64,000 bases of DNA from Acetobacterium woodii DSM 1030 (GCF_000247605.1 NC_016894.1:3980778-4044777); one strand, 5' to 3'. Shown: positions 47,392-57,087, numbered from the stretch's first letter. Notes: generated by a model from the sequence alone, not told the origin. Translations and numbers: made by a program.

Positions 47392-49361
47392 TATTCATTC
47401 TCCTTTTTGTATTTTTTAATGGCGGCGAGTAACATTTCTTTTCCTTTTTCGATGTCATCTTCCCCTGGAAATTGTGCTCCGGCAATAGCTAAATGACCGC
47501 CGCCACCTAATTCTTCCAAAATAACCTGGACATTAACCTCACCCATCGATCGGGCACTGATAGCCAGACCTTCGTTGTTTTTCAAGATAATAAACGATGC
47601 AATGATGCCTTTAATATTTAGTAGCTCATCTGAAGCCTGAGCGGCAATGACCTTGCCATAATCAGTATTATTTTCAAACGTCGAAATAGCAATGTTCCCA
47701 AAATAAATCTTGGCATTTTTTACCGCATCAGATTTAGCTGTGTAGGTATTGAGATCATCCTGTAACAAAATTTTGCTAATAATGGTATCCGCACCTTTTC
47801 TTTTTAGGTACGCTGCTGCTTCGAAGGTTCGAACACCGGTTTTCATCGTAAACATTTTAGTATCCATGCACATCCCGGCCATCAGCGCATTGGCTTCAAC
47901 CACACTGAGACTATTTTTTTCATCAAAATACTGCAGTAACTCAGTCACCAACTCACAGGTTGAAGACGCATAAACTTCAGTATAATTCAAAAGCGTTTCT
48001 TCAATCGCCTTCCCTGATCGTCGATGATGATCAATAATCACGATTTTAGCAATTATATCGACCATATTGGGCATTTCCAGATAGGTTACTGTTTGGGTGT
48101 CCAAAATAATCAACAGGGTATTTTGAGTCGCATAATTTTCAGCTTCTTTCGGGGTAATAAAGGCATCTTGATAAGCTTCGTTTTCGAGCAGATATTCAAA
48201 AAGCGACTTGATCGAATAATTAATTTCCCGAACAATAATTTTCGCCTCTTTACCCATCGATTTGCAGGCTCCTAATAAACCTACCGCTGACCCTAAACAA
48301 TCCATATCGGGATTTTGATGCCCCATCAGCAGCACATGATCCGCTTCTTTGATCAGTTCTTTGAGCCCATAGGCCTTGACCCGAGCTTTTACTTTTGTTC
48401 TTTTTTCAGTGGCCTCCGTTTTGCCTCCATAAAAAGACATTTTTTCGTCCTGACGAACCACCGCCTGATCGCCCCCTCGGGCTAAAGCAATATCCAAGGC
48501 CGAATGAGAAAATTCCTGGGACTCAACAATCCCCATCAGTTTCTCTGAGATCCCAATCCCGATACTTAAGGTAATCGGGATTTTTTCATCGTTTTCGATC
48601 TCTCTTACTTCATCTAAGATTTTAAAGTTCTCATTTTGCAACGCACAGATTTTGCCCCGTTCAAAAATCATCAGATAACGATCGCTTTCATATTCGATAA
48701 TCACGCTACCTATTTGCTTGGCCCATTCATTAAGCTTAAGATCAACTTTACCTAAAATGGCGGAACGCTTATGACTTGGGATCTGCTCAATAATATCATC
48801 ATAGTTATCAATTACAATATAACAAAACAACGGTGAGTTTTTCCGATATTGTTGTTTTTGTTTACTTTGTTCGGTAATATCAAAAAAATGAAGGAGTTCA
48901 AAACTGCGAACTTTATCGGAAAAAGCATTTGTAACAACACCGTAATCCCGTTCTTCATAATGAAAAGTGAATTCTTCCTGTTTAATCGCTTCTTGAAGAT
49001 TAAATTTCAGCTCTTGAATAATATTTTTTTTGAACAGACCTTCCTTATCCTTTTTAAACGCTTTTCCAAAGGCCTCATTATACCAATAGATGATTCCTTC
49101 ATCGTCAACAATCGCCATCGCGATCGGCATTTCGTACATCCGCTCCTGGTTAATTTTATCCAGATCACCGTAAATTTCATCAATCGCCTTGTCGATTTTA
49201 ATCTCATCAACACTGGTATTTTTGCGGTAAAAAATAATCAGCACAACAAAAACTAAAATCCCGATAATTCCTAAAATGATATTATAGAAAGTTAATAAAA
49301 TTGAGACAATCAGTTGTGCTACAATAGCAACCCGTAGTAGTTCTTTCTTTGATTCTTTCAT
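47391..49361 (-). CDS. gdpP: Cyclic-di-AMP phosphodiesterase GdpP
   Basis: 656 residues. Two N-terminal transmembrane helices, a PAS region, a degenerate GGDEF domain (no intact GGDEF: here ALARGGDQAVVR) and a DHH/DHHA1 catalytic part with MGHQNPDMDCLGSAVG, ILDTQ, IIDHHRRSG and GGGGHLAIAGAQ. It hydrolyses c-di-AMP to pApA and so controls potassium and wall homeostasis. Overlaps the upstream membrane protein gene by 4 bases and the L9 gene by one; order yybS-gdpP-rplI-dnaB as in Bacillus. Confidence 0.96.
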   Translation of the reverse strand: MKESKKELLRVAIVAQLIVSILLTFYNIILGIIGILVFVVLIIFYRKNTSVDEIKIDKAIDEIYGDLDKINQERMYEMPIAMAIVDDEGIIYWYNEAFGKAFKKDKEGLFKKNIIQELKFNLQEAIKQEEFTFHYEERDYGVVTNAFSDKVRSFELLHFFDITEQSKQKQQYRKNSPLFCYIVIDNYDDIIEQIPSHKRSAILGKVDLKLNEWAKQIGSVIIEYESDRYLMIFERGKICALQNENFKILDEVREIENDEKIPITLSIGIGISEKLMGIVESQEFSHSALDIALARGGDQAVVRQDEKMSFYGGKTEATEKRTKVKARVKAYGLKELIKEADHVLLMGHQNPDMDCLGSAVGLLGACKSMGKEAKIIVREINYSIKSLFEYLLENEAYQDAFITPKEAENYATQNTLLIILDTQTVTYLEMPNMVDIIAKIVIIDHHRRSGKAIEETLLNYTEVYASSTCELVTELLQYFDEKNSLSVVEANALMAGMCMDTKMFTMKTGVRTFEAAAYLKRKGADTIISKILLQDDLNTYTAKSDAVKNAKIYFGNIAISTFENNTDYGKVIAAQASDELLNIKGIIASFIILKNNEGLAISARSMGEVNVQVILEELGGGGHLAIAGAQFPGEDDIEKGKEMLLAAIKKYKKENE

Positions 49362-50311
49362 TTTATCTGGGACTCCCTTCGAAAAATCCTGCGAATTCCG
49401 ATGTAAGTATCAGCCACACCTGCAATCGTTACGATTGAGATAATTAAAAAACTGAGAAAAAGAATAAGTACTTTTATCCCTTTATTGGTAACTTTTTTAT
49501 AATCTAAATAATTAAAAATTAATGAAAGCCCCATAACAAAGAAAATAACATTAACAAAATACATAATTGTAACCAGATAAATTTGCGGAATCGCCGTTAT
49601 TTGAAAGATACTGATAATGAAATCTCCGAATAAAAAAATCATCAAAAAATATTTTAAAGATGCGGGCATTTCCCATTCACGAAGCGGTTTAAAACCGTTA
49701 ACCTCATAACCCAGTCGTTTTAAAATCAGATCGCTAACAACTACATTTACCATTCCAAAAAGAACCGGCATCATGATAAAGGCACTGGGTAAGGCTAATT
49801 TCATGAGTTTTATATTCGTTTCCATTGCTTCTTTTGTGGTTGTCAGTTGATCCCCACTAATGATATTGGTTGTTTCATAAAAGGCCATGACTTCATTGGT
49901 ACTCTCTTCTAACGTCTGAAAAAGATAATTGGTAAAATTAATTCCCGAGATGACCTCGAAGCCGATAACTACGGCGATTAAAAAAATAGCAAAACCTACC
50001 GTCCCGATAATGACTTTTCGGAATGACGAAAAATTCTGATTATACGCATATCCGAGACTACAACCAACGAACAGCATCAGGGCTCCAAAGGGGATTGCAT
50101 TAACGGGTCCGAGAAATAATCCAATCAAAAGAGTTGCTGCTAGCGCTGAAATAACACTGACTTTCAAACCTTGACGTTTTCCAAGTACAATCATGGGCAC
50201 CGGTATAAAAAACACCAATATGACAAAGATCGGTATATAGTAACTGACGAGTGTAATTATTACCCCCAGCGCACAAAACATTGCGCCTTCTGTGATGCCA
50301 CGTGTTTTCAT
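49358..50311 (-). CDS. YybS-type DUF2232 membrane protein
   Basis: 317 residues with about eight hydrophobic helices, starting TEGAMFCALGVIITLVSYYIPIFVILVFFIPVPMIVLG, the DUF2232 start motif. In Bacillus the orthologue yybS precedes gdpP; role in membrane transport or cell-wall control is not known. Overlaps gdpP by 4 bases. Confidence 0.87.
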   Translation of the reverse strand: MKTRGITEGAMFCALGVIITLVSYYIPIFVILVFFIPVPMIVLGKRQGLKVSVISALAATLLIGLFLGPVNAIPFGALMLFVGCSLGYAYNQNFSSFRKVIIGTVGFAIFLIAVVIGFEVISGINFTNYLFQTLEESTNEVMAFYETTNIISGDQLTTTKEAMETNIKLMKLALPSAFIMMPVLFGMVNVVVSDLILKRLGYEVNGFKPLREWEMPASLKYFLMIFLFGDFIISIFQITAIPQIYLVTIMYFVNVIFFVMGLSLIFNYLDYKKVTNKGIKVLILFLSFLIISIVTIAGVADTYIGIRRIFRRESQIK

Positions 50312-50335
50312 TAATCCTCCATATTGGTAACTTAT

Positions 50336-50373
50336 CCGTTACCAGACGCTAATCTCTTTGAGCGTCAAAAGTT
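50336..50373 (-). promoter_or_regulatory. Small structured leader before the yybS-gdpP-rplI-dnaB operon
   Basis: On the minus strand GTAAC...GACGCT-CAAAGAGATT-AGCGTC-T-GGTAAC lies here, with a second GTTACC just downstream (50332-50327) that can pair with the last GGTAAC instead. The arrangement of two alternative stems 20-60 bases ahead of the first gene is seen; regulation is inferred. Other DNA between 50374 and 50523 is AT-rich with no gene. Confidence 0.35.
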
Positions 50374-50523
50374 ACTCTACTATTATATCACAATCTCAGA
50401 AAATGCCCATAATTTTCGTCTTCTTTATCTTTAAAATAAAATCATTCCAGTATTTTTTTATCACTTCATATTTAATTCTCAACAATATTATAAACAGCTA
50501 TCGTTAAATAACTATCGATAAAG

Positions 50524-50567
50524 AAAAAGCTGTTCATCCCAGGTTCTTTCCTGAAACAAACAGCTTT
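50524..50567 (-). terminator. Terminator after rpsR
   Basis: Minus strand AAAGCTGTT...CAGG-AAAGAA-CCTG...AACAGCTTT followed by TTC, a two-part stem, 10 bases behind the rpsR stop codon. Confidence 0.8.
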
Positions 50568-50576
50568 ACACGATTT

Positions 50577-50804
50577 TTAGTTATTTGAGCTATATGGCAG
50601 TAGAGCAACATTCCGCGCACGTTTAATGGCTTCAGTTACCTTTCTTTGATGTTTAGCACAGGTGCCAGTGGCTCGTCTTGGTAAAATTTTACCACGTTCA
50701 GAAACGAATTTCTTTAGTGTGATTACATCTTTATAATCGACATTTTCTACTTTTCGTTCGCAAAATTCACATACTTTTCTTCTCTTTTTAAATGGTTTTG
50801 GCAT
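50577..50804 (-). CDS. rpsR: Ribosomal protein S18
   Basis: 75 residues. [55 protein letters not shown] is the S18 core; CEFC and C-A-K-H form a zinc-type knuckle in this variant. Binds S6 in the small-subunit platform. Third gene of the rpsF-ssb-rpsR operon. Confidence 0.97.
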   Translation of the reverse strand: MPKPFKKRRKVCEFCERKVENVDYKDVITLKKFVSERGKILPRRATGTCAKHQRKVTEAIKRARNVALLPYSSNN

Positions 50805-50821
50805 TCAAGTTTCCTCCTATC

Positions 50822-51259
50822 TTAAAAAGGTATATCGTCATCATCGGCCATCAAATGAAAATCTTCATCGAGACCCATCACTGACATATTGTTATCGGTT
50901 CGTGGCGCTGAAGCTTGTTGAAATCCGCCAGCAGAATCTTTTTTGCTGGAAGAAAGAAAATTAATTTCATCGGCAACAACTTCCGTCACATAACGTCGTT
51001 GACCATCCTGTGCGTCGTAACTTCTTACCTGTAGTCGTCCTGATACACCAATTTGGCTTCCCTTTGACAGATATTGACCAGCAAATTCTGCCTGTTTTCC
51101 CCACACTACAATCGGCACAAAATCAGCTTCTTTTTGACCATCTTTGTTTTTAAAACGACGGTCAACAGCTAAGGTAAATGTCGCTACCGTTTTGCCCGTT
51201 GTCGTATTTTTTACCTCAGGATCGCGGGTTAGTCTTCCTACTAAAATTACTTTATTCAC
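50822..51259 (-). CDS. ssb: Single-stranded DNA-binding protein
   Basis: 145 residues. OB fold MNKVILVGRLTRDPEVKNTTTGKTVATFTLAVDR, a Gly/Ser linker, and the acidic tip DDDDIPF that recruits partner proteins. Lies between rpsF and rpsR as in most Firmicutes; coats single-strand DNA at the fork. Confidence 0.97.
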   Translation of the reverse strand: MNKVILVGRLTRDPEVKNTTTGKTVATFTLAVDRRFKNKDGQKEADFVPIVVWGKQAEFAGQYLSKGSQIGVSGRLQVRSYDAQDGQRRYVTEVVADEINFLSSSKKDSAGGFQQASAPRTDNNMSVMGLDEDFHLMADDDDIPF

Positions 51260-51270
51260 AGAATTGCCCC

Positions 51271-51558
51271 CTATTTTTCTTTTTTAATAACGATGCTTCG
51301 AATAAACTGTTCGTTAATTTTGTATAAATGATCCAATGCATCAAGTACTGAGTTCTCAGCTTTGAAGTCTACTAATACGTAAAATCCTTCTTGATACTTC
51401 TTATCGATTTCGTAGGCTAATTTTCTTTTGCCCCATTCGTCGACTTTTTCAATTTCTCCAGCTGCTTCAATTACAGCTTTTACTTTGCCGACTAATTCTT
51501 CAATCGCTTCTTTTTCAAGATCCGGTTTTAAAACAAATAATGTTTCATACTTTCTCAT
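51271..51558 (-). CDS. rpsF: Ribosomal protein S6
   Basis: 95 residues. MRKYETLFVLKPDLEKEAIEELVGKVK and DEWGKRKLAYEIDKKYQEGFYVLVDFKA are the S6 hallmarks. AGGAGGTG lies upstream. First gene of the rpsF-ssb-rpsR operon. Confidence 0.97.
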   Translation of the reverse strand: MRKYETLFVLKPDLEKEAIEELVGKVKAVIEAAGEIEKVDEWGKRKLAYEIDKKYQEGFYVLVDFKAENSVLDALDHLYKINEQFIRSIVIKKEK

Positions 51559-51584
51559 TCCATTTCACCTCCTCATGGACTATG

Positions 51585-51649
51585 GCTCACTTTTCCAGCG
51601 AGCAAGGATTACAGCTTTTAATTATATCATATCTCTCAGTTCTTGCTAA
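51585..51649 (-). promoter_or_regulatory. Promoter and leader hairpin of rpsF-ssb-rpsR
   Basis: Minus strand TTAGCA (51649-51644), 17 bases, TATAAT (51626-51621). The short leader carries GCTCGCT-GGAAA-AGTGAGC (51603-51585), a 7-bp stem placed before the ribosome site, where S6:S18 autoregulation leaders lie in other Firmicutes. Feedback is an inference from position. Confidence 0.65.
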
Positions 51650-51680
51650 GTTTTTTATTTTTTTATTAACTGACTTGAAT

Positions 51681-52307
51681 TTAAATAAAAACGTTAAATA
51701 AAATCGGGGTTATAAATGTTTCAATAAAAGCGGCAATAAAAAATAACGGTATCATCCATAATAAATAAATCCGCAAGCAGCCAATAATTGCCTGTTTTAA
51801 TTCTCCTTTGAAACTTCTTTTTAATATTTTCTTTACTAATTTATTGCAAATATGAACGCCCAGCGTCACGCCTAAAATAAGGGCGGGAATCTCAATCACG
51901 CCATGCGGCAAAATACCGACCAGAAAGGGAATCCAACCAACGCCATTGATTTGATAAACAGCGCCGATCAGACCAATAATAATCGCGTTGGAAGCCAACG
52001 AAAATAACGGTAAAAATAAAAACGGAATTCCTCCCGAAAGGATGCTGATTCCGCTCGCAACCAGATTATTAAAAAAAATGCCTAACCAGAGCTCTATCCC
52101 CGTACTATTTAAAAATGCTTTGCCGTTAAATAATGTCTGGATCTCATTAAAATATGTTTTGCTCAACTCCGGACTACTCATAAAAAGAACCACATTTGCC
52201 AACGTCATCACTCCAAAAAAAGCAAAACAAAAATAAAACGTTGGTTTGAGATTTTTTTCAAAATAAGCTTCGGTACTTTGCCATTGTTTTATAAAATAAC
52301 TTTTCAT
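51681..52307 (-). CDS. Stage II sporulation protein M-like membrane protein
   Basis: 208 residues with about five hydrophobic helices. FYFCFAFFGVMTLANVVLF, IFFNNLVASGISILSGGIPF, NAIIIGLIGAVYQ and the strongly conserved LPHGVIEIPALILGVTLG match the SpoIIM/DUF95 family, involved in engulfment peptidoglycan remodelling in spore formers and found also in non-spore formers. Overlaps the upstream DUF951 gene by 4 bases. Confidence 0.9.
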   Translation of the reverse strand: MKSYFIKQWQSTEAYFEKNLKPTFYFCFAFFGVMTLANVVLFMSSPELSKTYFNEIQTLFNGKAFLNSTGIELWLGIFFNNLVASGISILSGGIPFLFLPLFSLASNAIIIGLIGAVYQINGVGWIPFLVGILPHGVIEIPALILGVTLGVHICNKLVKKILKRSFKGELKQAIIGCLRIYLLWMIPLFFIAAFIETFITPILFNVFI

Positions 52308-52510
52308 TTTTCTACCGTACTCTCTTTTGTTAAAACTTTTTTGATCTGTTTATTAAATTTTGATCGCGGTAGCATAACAATATGGCCACAACCCAAACAT
52401 TTTATTTTAATATCTGCCCCCATGCGGATAATTTCCCATTGCATGCTCCCGCAGGGGTGTTTTTTTTTCATTTCTACCTGATCCCCTAACTCATATTGCT
52501 TTATTTCCAT
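52304..52510 (-). CDS. DUF951 protein
   Basis: 68 residues. KQYELGDQVEMKKKHPCGSMQWEIIRMGADIKIKCLGCGHIVMLPR is the DUF951 signature, with HPCG and CLGCG Cys probably binding zinc. Role unknown. It lies between mscS and the SpoIIM gene, a neighbourhood conserved in Clostridia. Confidence 0.93.
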   Translation of the reverse strand: MEIKQYELGDQVEMKKKHPCGSMQWEIIRMGADIKIKCLGCGHIVMLPRSKFNKQIKKVLTKESTVEK

Positions 52511-52513
52511 AAT

Positions 52514-53398
52514 TCACCTCTGCTTATTTTTTTCATCCGATTGCTTATTTAGTTCCCGGGTGTAGATGACTGTTTTATGGTAAGGTATTTCAATTCCTTT
52601 TTCATCAAATACTTCTTTAATCCGCTGCCGCAAATAATTTTCAGCCGCAAATTTTGACGAAACATCTTCATCACAGACGATTCGAATATTAACCGCTGAT
52701 GCATCAAGCTGGGTTACTCCCTGGATTTCGGGGCGATTTTTAAATAATTCTTCGTGGTTTTCGTGGAGTTCCTGACATAATTCCTCCAGTACTCCGATCA
52801 CCTGATTGATATCTTCTTCATAAGCAATTCCGACATTGACAATTGCTTTCATATCCCCTTTAGAATAATTAATTAACCGATCAATTTTTCCATTATGGAT
52901 AATAAACAAACCGCCATTAAATTCCCGCACGCTGGTCGTTCTCATTCCAATTGTTTCAACAATGCCATAATGTGTTTCATCAATAATTACATAGTCGCCA
53001 ACACTAAATTGATTTTCAAAAACGATCACAAAACCGCTCATTACATCTTCGACAATCCCTTGGGCGCCAAAACCAATCGCCAGAGTTCCCACTCCGGCCA
53101 CTGCCAATAATGATGTCACATTAATAAACTGACCTAAAATAACCATCACCGCCAAGGTCCAGACACTGGCTTTAACGGTAGCTTTCGTAACATGGTTTAA
53201 GGTGGTAATCCGACGGGCTTCCCGGGGTTCAAGGTTGCCTCTGTTATCGTTAAAAACTCGGTCAACAATATTATAGGTAATTTTCAAAGTAACCACAACA
53301 ATGATCAATACCAATAATGTAATCAATCCTTTTTGAGTGAGATTCGAAAAATCAATTTGCTTAATAAATGATGAAAAACTATTTGTTAAATATGTCAT
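52514..53398 (-). CDS. mscS: Small-conductance mechanosensitive channel family protein
   Basis: 294 residues. Three N-terminal helices ending in GVGTLAIGFGAQGIVEDVMSGFVIVFENQFSVGDYVII, the MscS pore and beta-domain start, followed by the conserved RTTSVREFNGGLFIIHNGKI and a cytoplasmic cage. Opens under hypo-osmotic stress to release solutes. Neighbours: DUF951 and CvpA-like genes. Confidence 0.93.
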   Translation of the reverse strand: MTYLTNSFSSFIKQIDFSNLTQKGLITLLVLIIVVVTLKITYNIVDRVFNDNRGNLEPREARRITTLNHVTKATVKASVWTLAVMVILGQFINVTSLLAVAGVGTLAIGFGAQGIVEDVMSGFVIVFENQFSVGDYVIIDETHYGIVETIGMRTTSVREFNGGLFIIHNGKIDRLINYSKGDMKAIVNVGIAYEEDINQVIGVLEELCQELHENHEELFKNRPEIQGVTQLDASAVNIRIVCDEDVSSKFAAENYLRQRIKEVFDEKGIEIPYHKTVIYTRELNKQSDEKNKQR

Positions 53399-53408
53399 TC
53401 CCTACTCC

Positions 53409-54062
53409 CTACTGAATTCCGATAAACTTGAGGATGATTGGGGCCCCGATTTTTAGTAAGACACTACTTTCATAGGTTGGCAAATTTGTGGTGCCACCCG
53501 AATAATAGTTTATTCCGGAAAATAACCACAAAACAATGCCAACAATACTCATTCCTAATATCAGTCCCAACAGCAAACCTAACAGCCGATTAAAGGTTCC
53601 AATCACCGGAATTTCATTAATTCCCGAAAATATGCTTTGCAAAATCCAACATAAAATCGAAATTCCAAAAACTATTAACCCAAAACTGATTGTCTGCACA
53701 ATTCCATTCGTAATTAGATTTGTTACACTGGCAATCGTTTGATCAGTCGAAGTGTTTCCGCTACCCAAGATCGCTTGGCCCAGCGGTGAACTTAATAAAC
53801 CATTTTGTTGAGCACTGAAATCAAGCAATGATTGCGCCAACGCGTCAATATTAAGTTTCTCAAATAAACCGTTAAGCATACCGGTATTAATCAACCATTT
53901 ACTTAACGGTGATGAGAAAATCCACGCCATCACAAAAGATGCAATAAAACCCCCGAAACTAATCAGCGTTTTTATTGCACCTCGTTTATATCCGATTATT
54001 CCAGATAAAAAACTAATCGTGATGAACACCAGGTCAAGCGGTGCCAAATTTGAAAAGCTCAT
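53409..54062 (-). CDS. CvpA-family membrane protein
   Basis: 217 residues. LDLVFITISFLSGIIGYKRGAIKTLISFGGFIASFVMAWIFSSPLSKWL is the CvpA start; two or three more helices follow (IVFGISILCWILQSIFSGI, LLGLILGMSIVGIVLWLF). CvpA-type proteins are linked to colicin V secretion and cell division in other bacteria; role here unknown. Overlaps the upstream membrane protein gene by 4 bases. Confidence 0.87.
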   Translation of the reverse strand: MSFSNLAPLDLVFITISFLSGIIGYKRGAIKTLISFGGFIASFVMAWIFSSPLSKWLINTGMLNGLFEKLNIDALAQSLLDFSAQQNGLLSSPLGQAILGSGNTSTDQTIASVTNLITNGIVQTISFGLIVFGISILCWILQSIFSGINEIPVIGTFNRLLGLLLGLILGMSIVGIVLWLFSGINYYSGGTTNLPTYESSVLLKIGAPIILKFIGIQ

Positions 54063-55141
54063 TTTTTATTCCTGTAATATTCTTCAATATCTTCATCATT
54101 AATAATTCGAACGGCGCTCGTTTCCATTAAAAATGATTTATCATCTGTTTCTTCATGGCTATTTAAACCTTTATTGAGATCGTCGATTCCCGTCGGATGA
54201 TTTGAATTCCAATCATCAATTGTTACTCCCTGCCGGTTATTGCTCGATTTTTCCATCTCAATTTTCGGCATTGCTGCTGGTTGAATCTCCATTTCATCAA
54301 TGGCTGTTTTGGGTTCTGGTTTAAAAAGTTTAACTTCATCGGCTGGATCAGACTTCTCAAAAATCCCCGTTTCCGATTTTCCTCTTCTTTTCTTTCGATA
54401 ATCAATTCGTTCACTTCCGGTATCGTTATCTTCAATAATCACTTCGGTCATATTGAACGTTTCCGATTGTGCCGGTGTAAATCCTTCATTTATTTGCTCA
54501 TCTGAAAGCCCTTCCATCCCAATACTTTCACGTTTTGGCATTCTTGATTTCCGACGATTCTTTTTCTTTTCTTTTTTTGTTTCCTGATCATATTCTAAAT
54601 CACGCAAATCTTCAGCTTTTGTTTCTTCCCAATATTTTCGCCCCAGAATTCGTCCTAAAACAATCCCAATTAACTGAAATGCAACCGTAAAAATCAAGGC
54701 AATCCCAAAGAAGATAAAAATTGATACCTGACTGCTAATCAGTTGATAGATTAAACCATAAGGTAAATACCAAAAAATAGTTGGTGCCGCGATAAATGAA
54801 AACTGATTCCAAATACTATTGGTATCTTGTCCGGGAACAAATATTGACACGACTGTTAAAGTTCCGGTTAATACGATAATTGGAATTAGACTAAAAAACA
54901 CATACTTAAATGATCTTAGTTTTTCACCCGCCCTGATATTTTTAAAACAGATTGTAAATAATATAATCCAAAATAAGCCAATCGTCAATAATTCTATGCC
55001 ATTAAAGAGGTAGTTAAAATCACTTTTTCTAATCACATCAAATACATTTTTGAAGATCAGAATAAGAACAATATATAGAATATTTCCTAATACTGCTGCC
55101 TCCAGGGCTGATAAGCGCCTCTTTCTTTTGATTTGATTCAT
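54059..55141 (-). CDS. Membrane protein with long disordered C-terminus, unknown function
   Basis: 360 residues from ATG 55141 (GGAG six bases upstream; an in-frame ATG four codons earlier has weaker support). Four hydrophobic helices lie in the first ~180 residues (AVLGNILYIVLILIF; IGLFWIILFTICF; YVFFSLIPIIVLTGTLTVVSIF; VSIFIFFGIALIFTVAFQLIGIVLG). The rest is charged, with KKEKKKNRRKSRMPKRES and Glu/Asp/Pro-rich stretches, and is probably disordered. Its gene lies between parB and cvpA. Not recognised. Confidence 0.7.
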   Translation of the reverse strand: MNQIKRKRRLSALEAAVLGNILYIVLILIFKNVFDVIRKSDFNYLFNGIELLTIGLFWIILFTICFKNIRAGEKLRSFKYVFFSLIPIIVLTGTLTVVSIFVPGQDTNSIWNQFSFIAAPTIFWYLPYGLIYQLISSQVSIFIFFGIALIFTVAFQLIGIVLGRILGRKYWEETKAEDLRDLEYDQETKKEKKKNRRKSRMPKRESIGMEGLSDEQINEGFTPAQSETFNMTEVIIEDNDTGSERIDYRKKRRGKSETGIFEKSDPADEVKLFKPEPKTAIDEMEIQPAAMPKIEMEKSSNNRQGVTIDDWNSNHPTGIDDLNKGLNSHEETDDKSFLMETSAVRIINDEDIEEYYRNKK

Positions 55142-55199
55142 AATTTTCTCCATTTCATACGCAAATTGTCAAACTGCGATTCATTTTATTTCTTCATAA

Positions 55200-56096
55200 T
55201 TAAATGCTTTTTTGATATCCCAGTTCTTCCAGAAGACGATCCAACTCTTCCAGTGACGAATAAAAAAACTCAATTTTCCCTTTTTTGCCCCGGCTACTTA
55301 GATTTACTTTTGTTTCATATCTTTTTTCCAGCGCTTCTTGTATTTCGGTGATATGTCCCTGGCTGTCTTCATTTTTCTTTTGGAGTGGTTTCACCAATCC
55401 CTCCGCCTGCATTTTTTTTATCCGATTTTCTACTTCTCTGACACTCATTCCTTTTTCAATGATCTCATTTGCAAATGCTTCCATTTTTTCAGGTTCTTCT
55501 AATATCAGAATTGCTCGGGCATGCCCGGAAGTAATCTTTCCCTGTGCTAACTGATCCTGAATTGTCTTTGGTAATTTTAAAAGTCTTAAGGTATTGGCAA
55601 TGGCCGTTCGACTTTTGCCAATTCGTATGCCTATTTCTCCCTGTGTTAAATTAAAATTCTCCATTAACGCTTCAAAAGCCTGCGCTTCTTCAATGCTGTT
55701 TAAATTTTCGCGCTGCACATTTTCAATAATCGCAATCTCCAGCACTTCTTTAGCCGGCAGGTCTTTAACGATCACCGGTATTTCCTTCAGACCGATCATG
55801 TTGGCTGCCCGCCAACGTCTTTCGCCGGCGATAATGGTATATCCTTTTGTTTCCGGTTTGACTACCAGCGGTTGGAGGATGCCGTGTTCTTTTATGGATA
55901 CTCCCAATTCTTCAAGTTTTGCTCGATCAAATGTTTTTCGTGGTTGATCTGGATTTGGCCGAACATTATTTGTTTTGACATAAAAAACAAGTTTTTCAAC
56001 ATCAACTTCTAACGCTTCATCTTCTTTTGATGTGATCACTGCTTCATCGGGAAACAAGGCTCTAAGACCTTTTCCTAAACCTGTGTTTTTTCCCAT
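55200..56096 (-). CDS. parB: Chromosome partitioning protein ParB/Spo0J
   Basis: 298 residues. MGKNTGLGKGLRALFPDE is the ParA-contact start; NNVRPNPDQPRKTFD and the CTP-binding GERRWRAA motif; HTH TQGEIGIRIGKSRTAIANTLRLLKLP that binds parS; a C-terminal dimer domain. Starts 2 bases behind parA. Loads on the parS sites next to parA and spreads as a CTP clamp; also regulates replication through ParA. Confidence 0.96.
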   Translation of the reverse strand: MGKNTGLGKGLRALFPDEAVITSKEDEALEVDVEKLVFYVKTNNVRPNPDQPRKTFDRAKLEELGVSIKEHGILQPLVVKPETKGYTIIAGERRWRAANMIGLKEIPVIVKDLPAKEVLEIAIIENVQRENLNSIEEAQAFEALMENFNLTQGEIGIRIGKSRTAIANTLRLLKLPKTIQDQLAQGKITSGHARAILILEEPEKMEAFANEIIEKGMSVREVENRIKKMQAEGLVKPLQKKNEDSQGHITEIQEALEKRYETKVNLSSRGKKGKIEFFYSSLEELDRLLEELGYQKSI

Positions 56097-56098
56097 AA

Positions 56099-56863
56099 CT
56101 ACTCCTGTCTTAGTAAAAACTCTTTTGCCAAGGCCCGGTATGCTTTCGATCCTTTGGATGAGTTGGCATATTCAAAAATCGTCTGTCCATAACTTGGTGC
56201 TTCAGCTAACCGAATATTTCTCGGAATCATGGTTTCATAAACCTTATCTTTAAAATAATCAACGACTTCATCCACCACTTGATTTGATAAATTGGTCCGA
56301 CTATCAAACATTGTCATCAAAACACCTTCAATTTCGAGTTTAGGATTTAGCCCCTGTTTCACAAGACTGATCGTGTTCATTAATTGGCTAACTCCTTCTA
56401 ATGCATAAAATTCACATTGTATCGGTATTAAGACCGTATTTGTCATTGCCAACGCATTTATCGTTAATAAACCTAATGATGGTGGACAGTCGATGAATAT
56501 ATAATCATAAAATGGTTTTATGTTCTCAATACTATTTTTAAGGCGCAACTCCCGCTGTGGCAAATTCGTTAATTCAATTTCAGCTCCCGCCAGATCCGGG
56601 TGTGATGGAAGAATATGAAGATTATCATAAGCCGTGGTTAAAATAATTTCTTTTAGATTATCCCCATGAATAACCCCATTATAGACACTTTTTTTGAGAT
56701 TATTTTTTTCAATTCCGAAGCCGCTACTGGTATTTCCTTGCGGGTCGATATCAATAACTAGAATTCGGTATCCTTCCATACTGAGGGCAGTGGTTAAATT
56801 GATATTTGTGGTTGTTTTTCCGACGCCACCTTTTTGATTAAATACTGCCACGATTTTTGCCAT
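56099..56863 (-). CDS. parA: Chromosome partitioning ATPase ParA/Soj
   Basis: 254 residues. FNQKGGVGKTTTNINLTTAL is the deviant Walker A with the signature Lys, VIDIDPQGNTSSGFG and FIDCPPSLGLLTINAL the Walker A' and B motifs. ATP-dependent dimer binds DNA and interacts with ParB. Operon parA-parB at the origin. Confidence 0.97.
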   Translation of the reverse strand: MAKIVAVFNQKGGVGKTTTNINLTTALSMEGYRILVIDIDPQGNTSSGFGIEKNNLKKSVYNGVIHGDNLKEIILTTAYDNLHILPSHPDLAGAEIELTNLPQRELRLKNSIENIKPFYDYIFIDCPPSLGLLTINALAMTNTVLIPIQCEFYALEGVSQLMNTISLVKQGLNPKLEIEGVLMTMFDSRTNLSNQVVDEVVDYFKDKVYETMIPRNIRLAEAPSYGQTIFEYANSSKGSKAYRALAKEFLLRQE

Positions 56864-56957
56864 TTTTTACTCCTTAAATTTAATAACCTGTTCATTTATT
56901 TAATTATTTAGCTGCCAGTCTTGTTTTCCCTGCCTTGTTTCTAATTTTTTGTCCCAA

Positions 56958-56973
56958 TGTTTCACGTGAAACA
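56958..56973. promoter_or_regulatory. parS site 1
   Basis: TGTTTCACGTGAAACA, an exact 16-bp match to the bacterial parS consensus, 95 bases from the parA start. Confidence 0.97.
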
Positions 56974-57010
56974 TGTTACTTTAAAACAATGGCTTTTAGT
57001 TTTTTAGTGA

Positions 57011-57026
57011 TGTTTCACGTGAAACA
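57011..57026. promoter_or_regulatory. parS site 2
   Basis: A second exact TGTTTCACGTGAAACA copy 37 bases from the first, between the rsmG and parA genes. Two sites in tandem at the par locus of an origin-proximal region. Confidence 0.97.
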
Positions 57027-57087
57027 TCCATTAAAAACCAGAACAAATATTATCATAGAAGCCTTTATTTCTTCTTGTAATTAATAA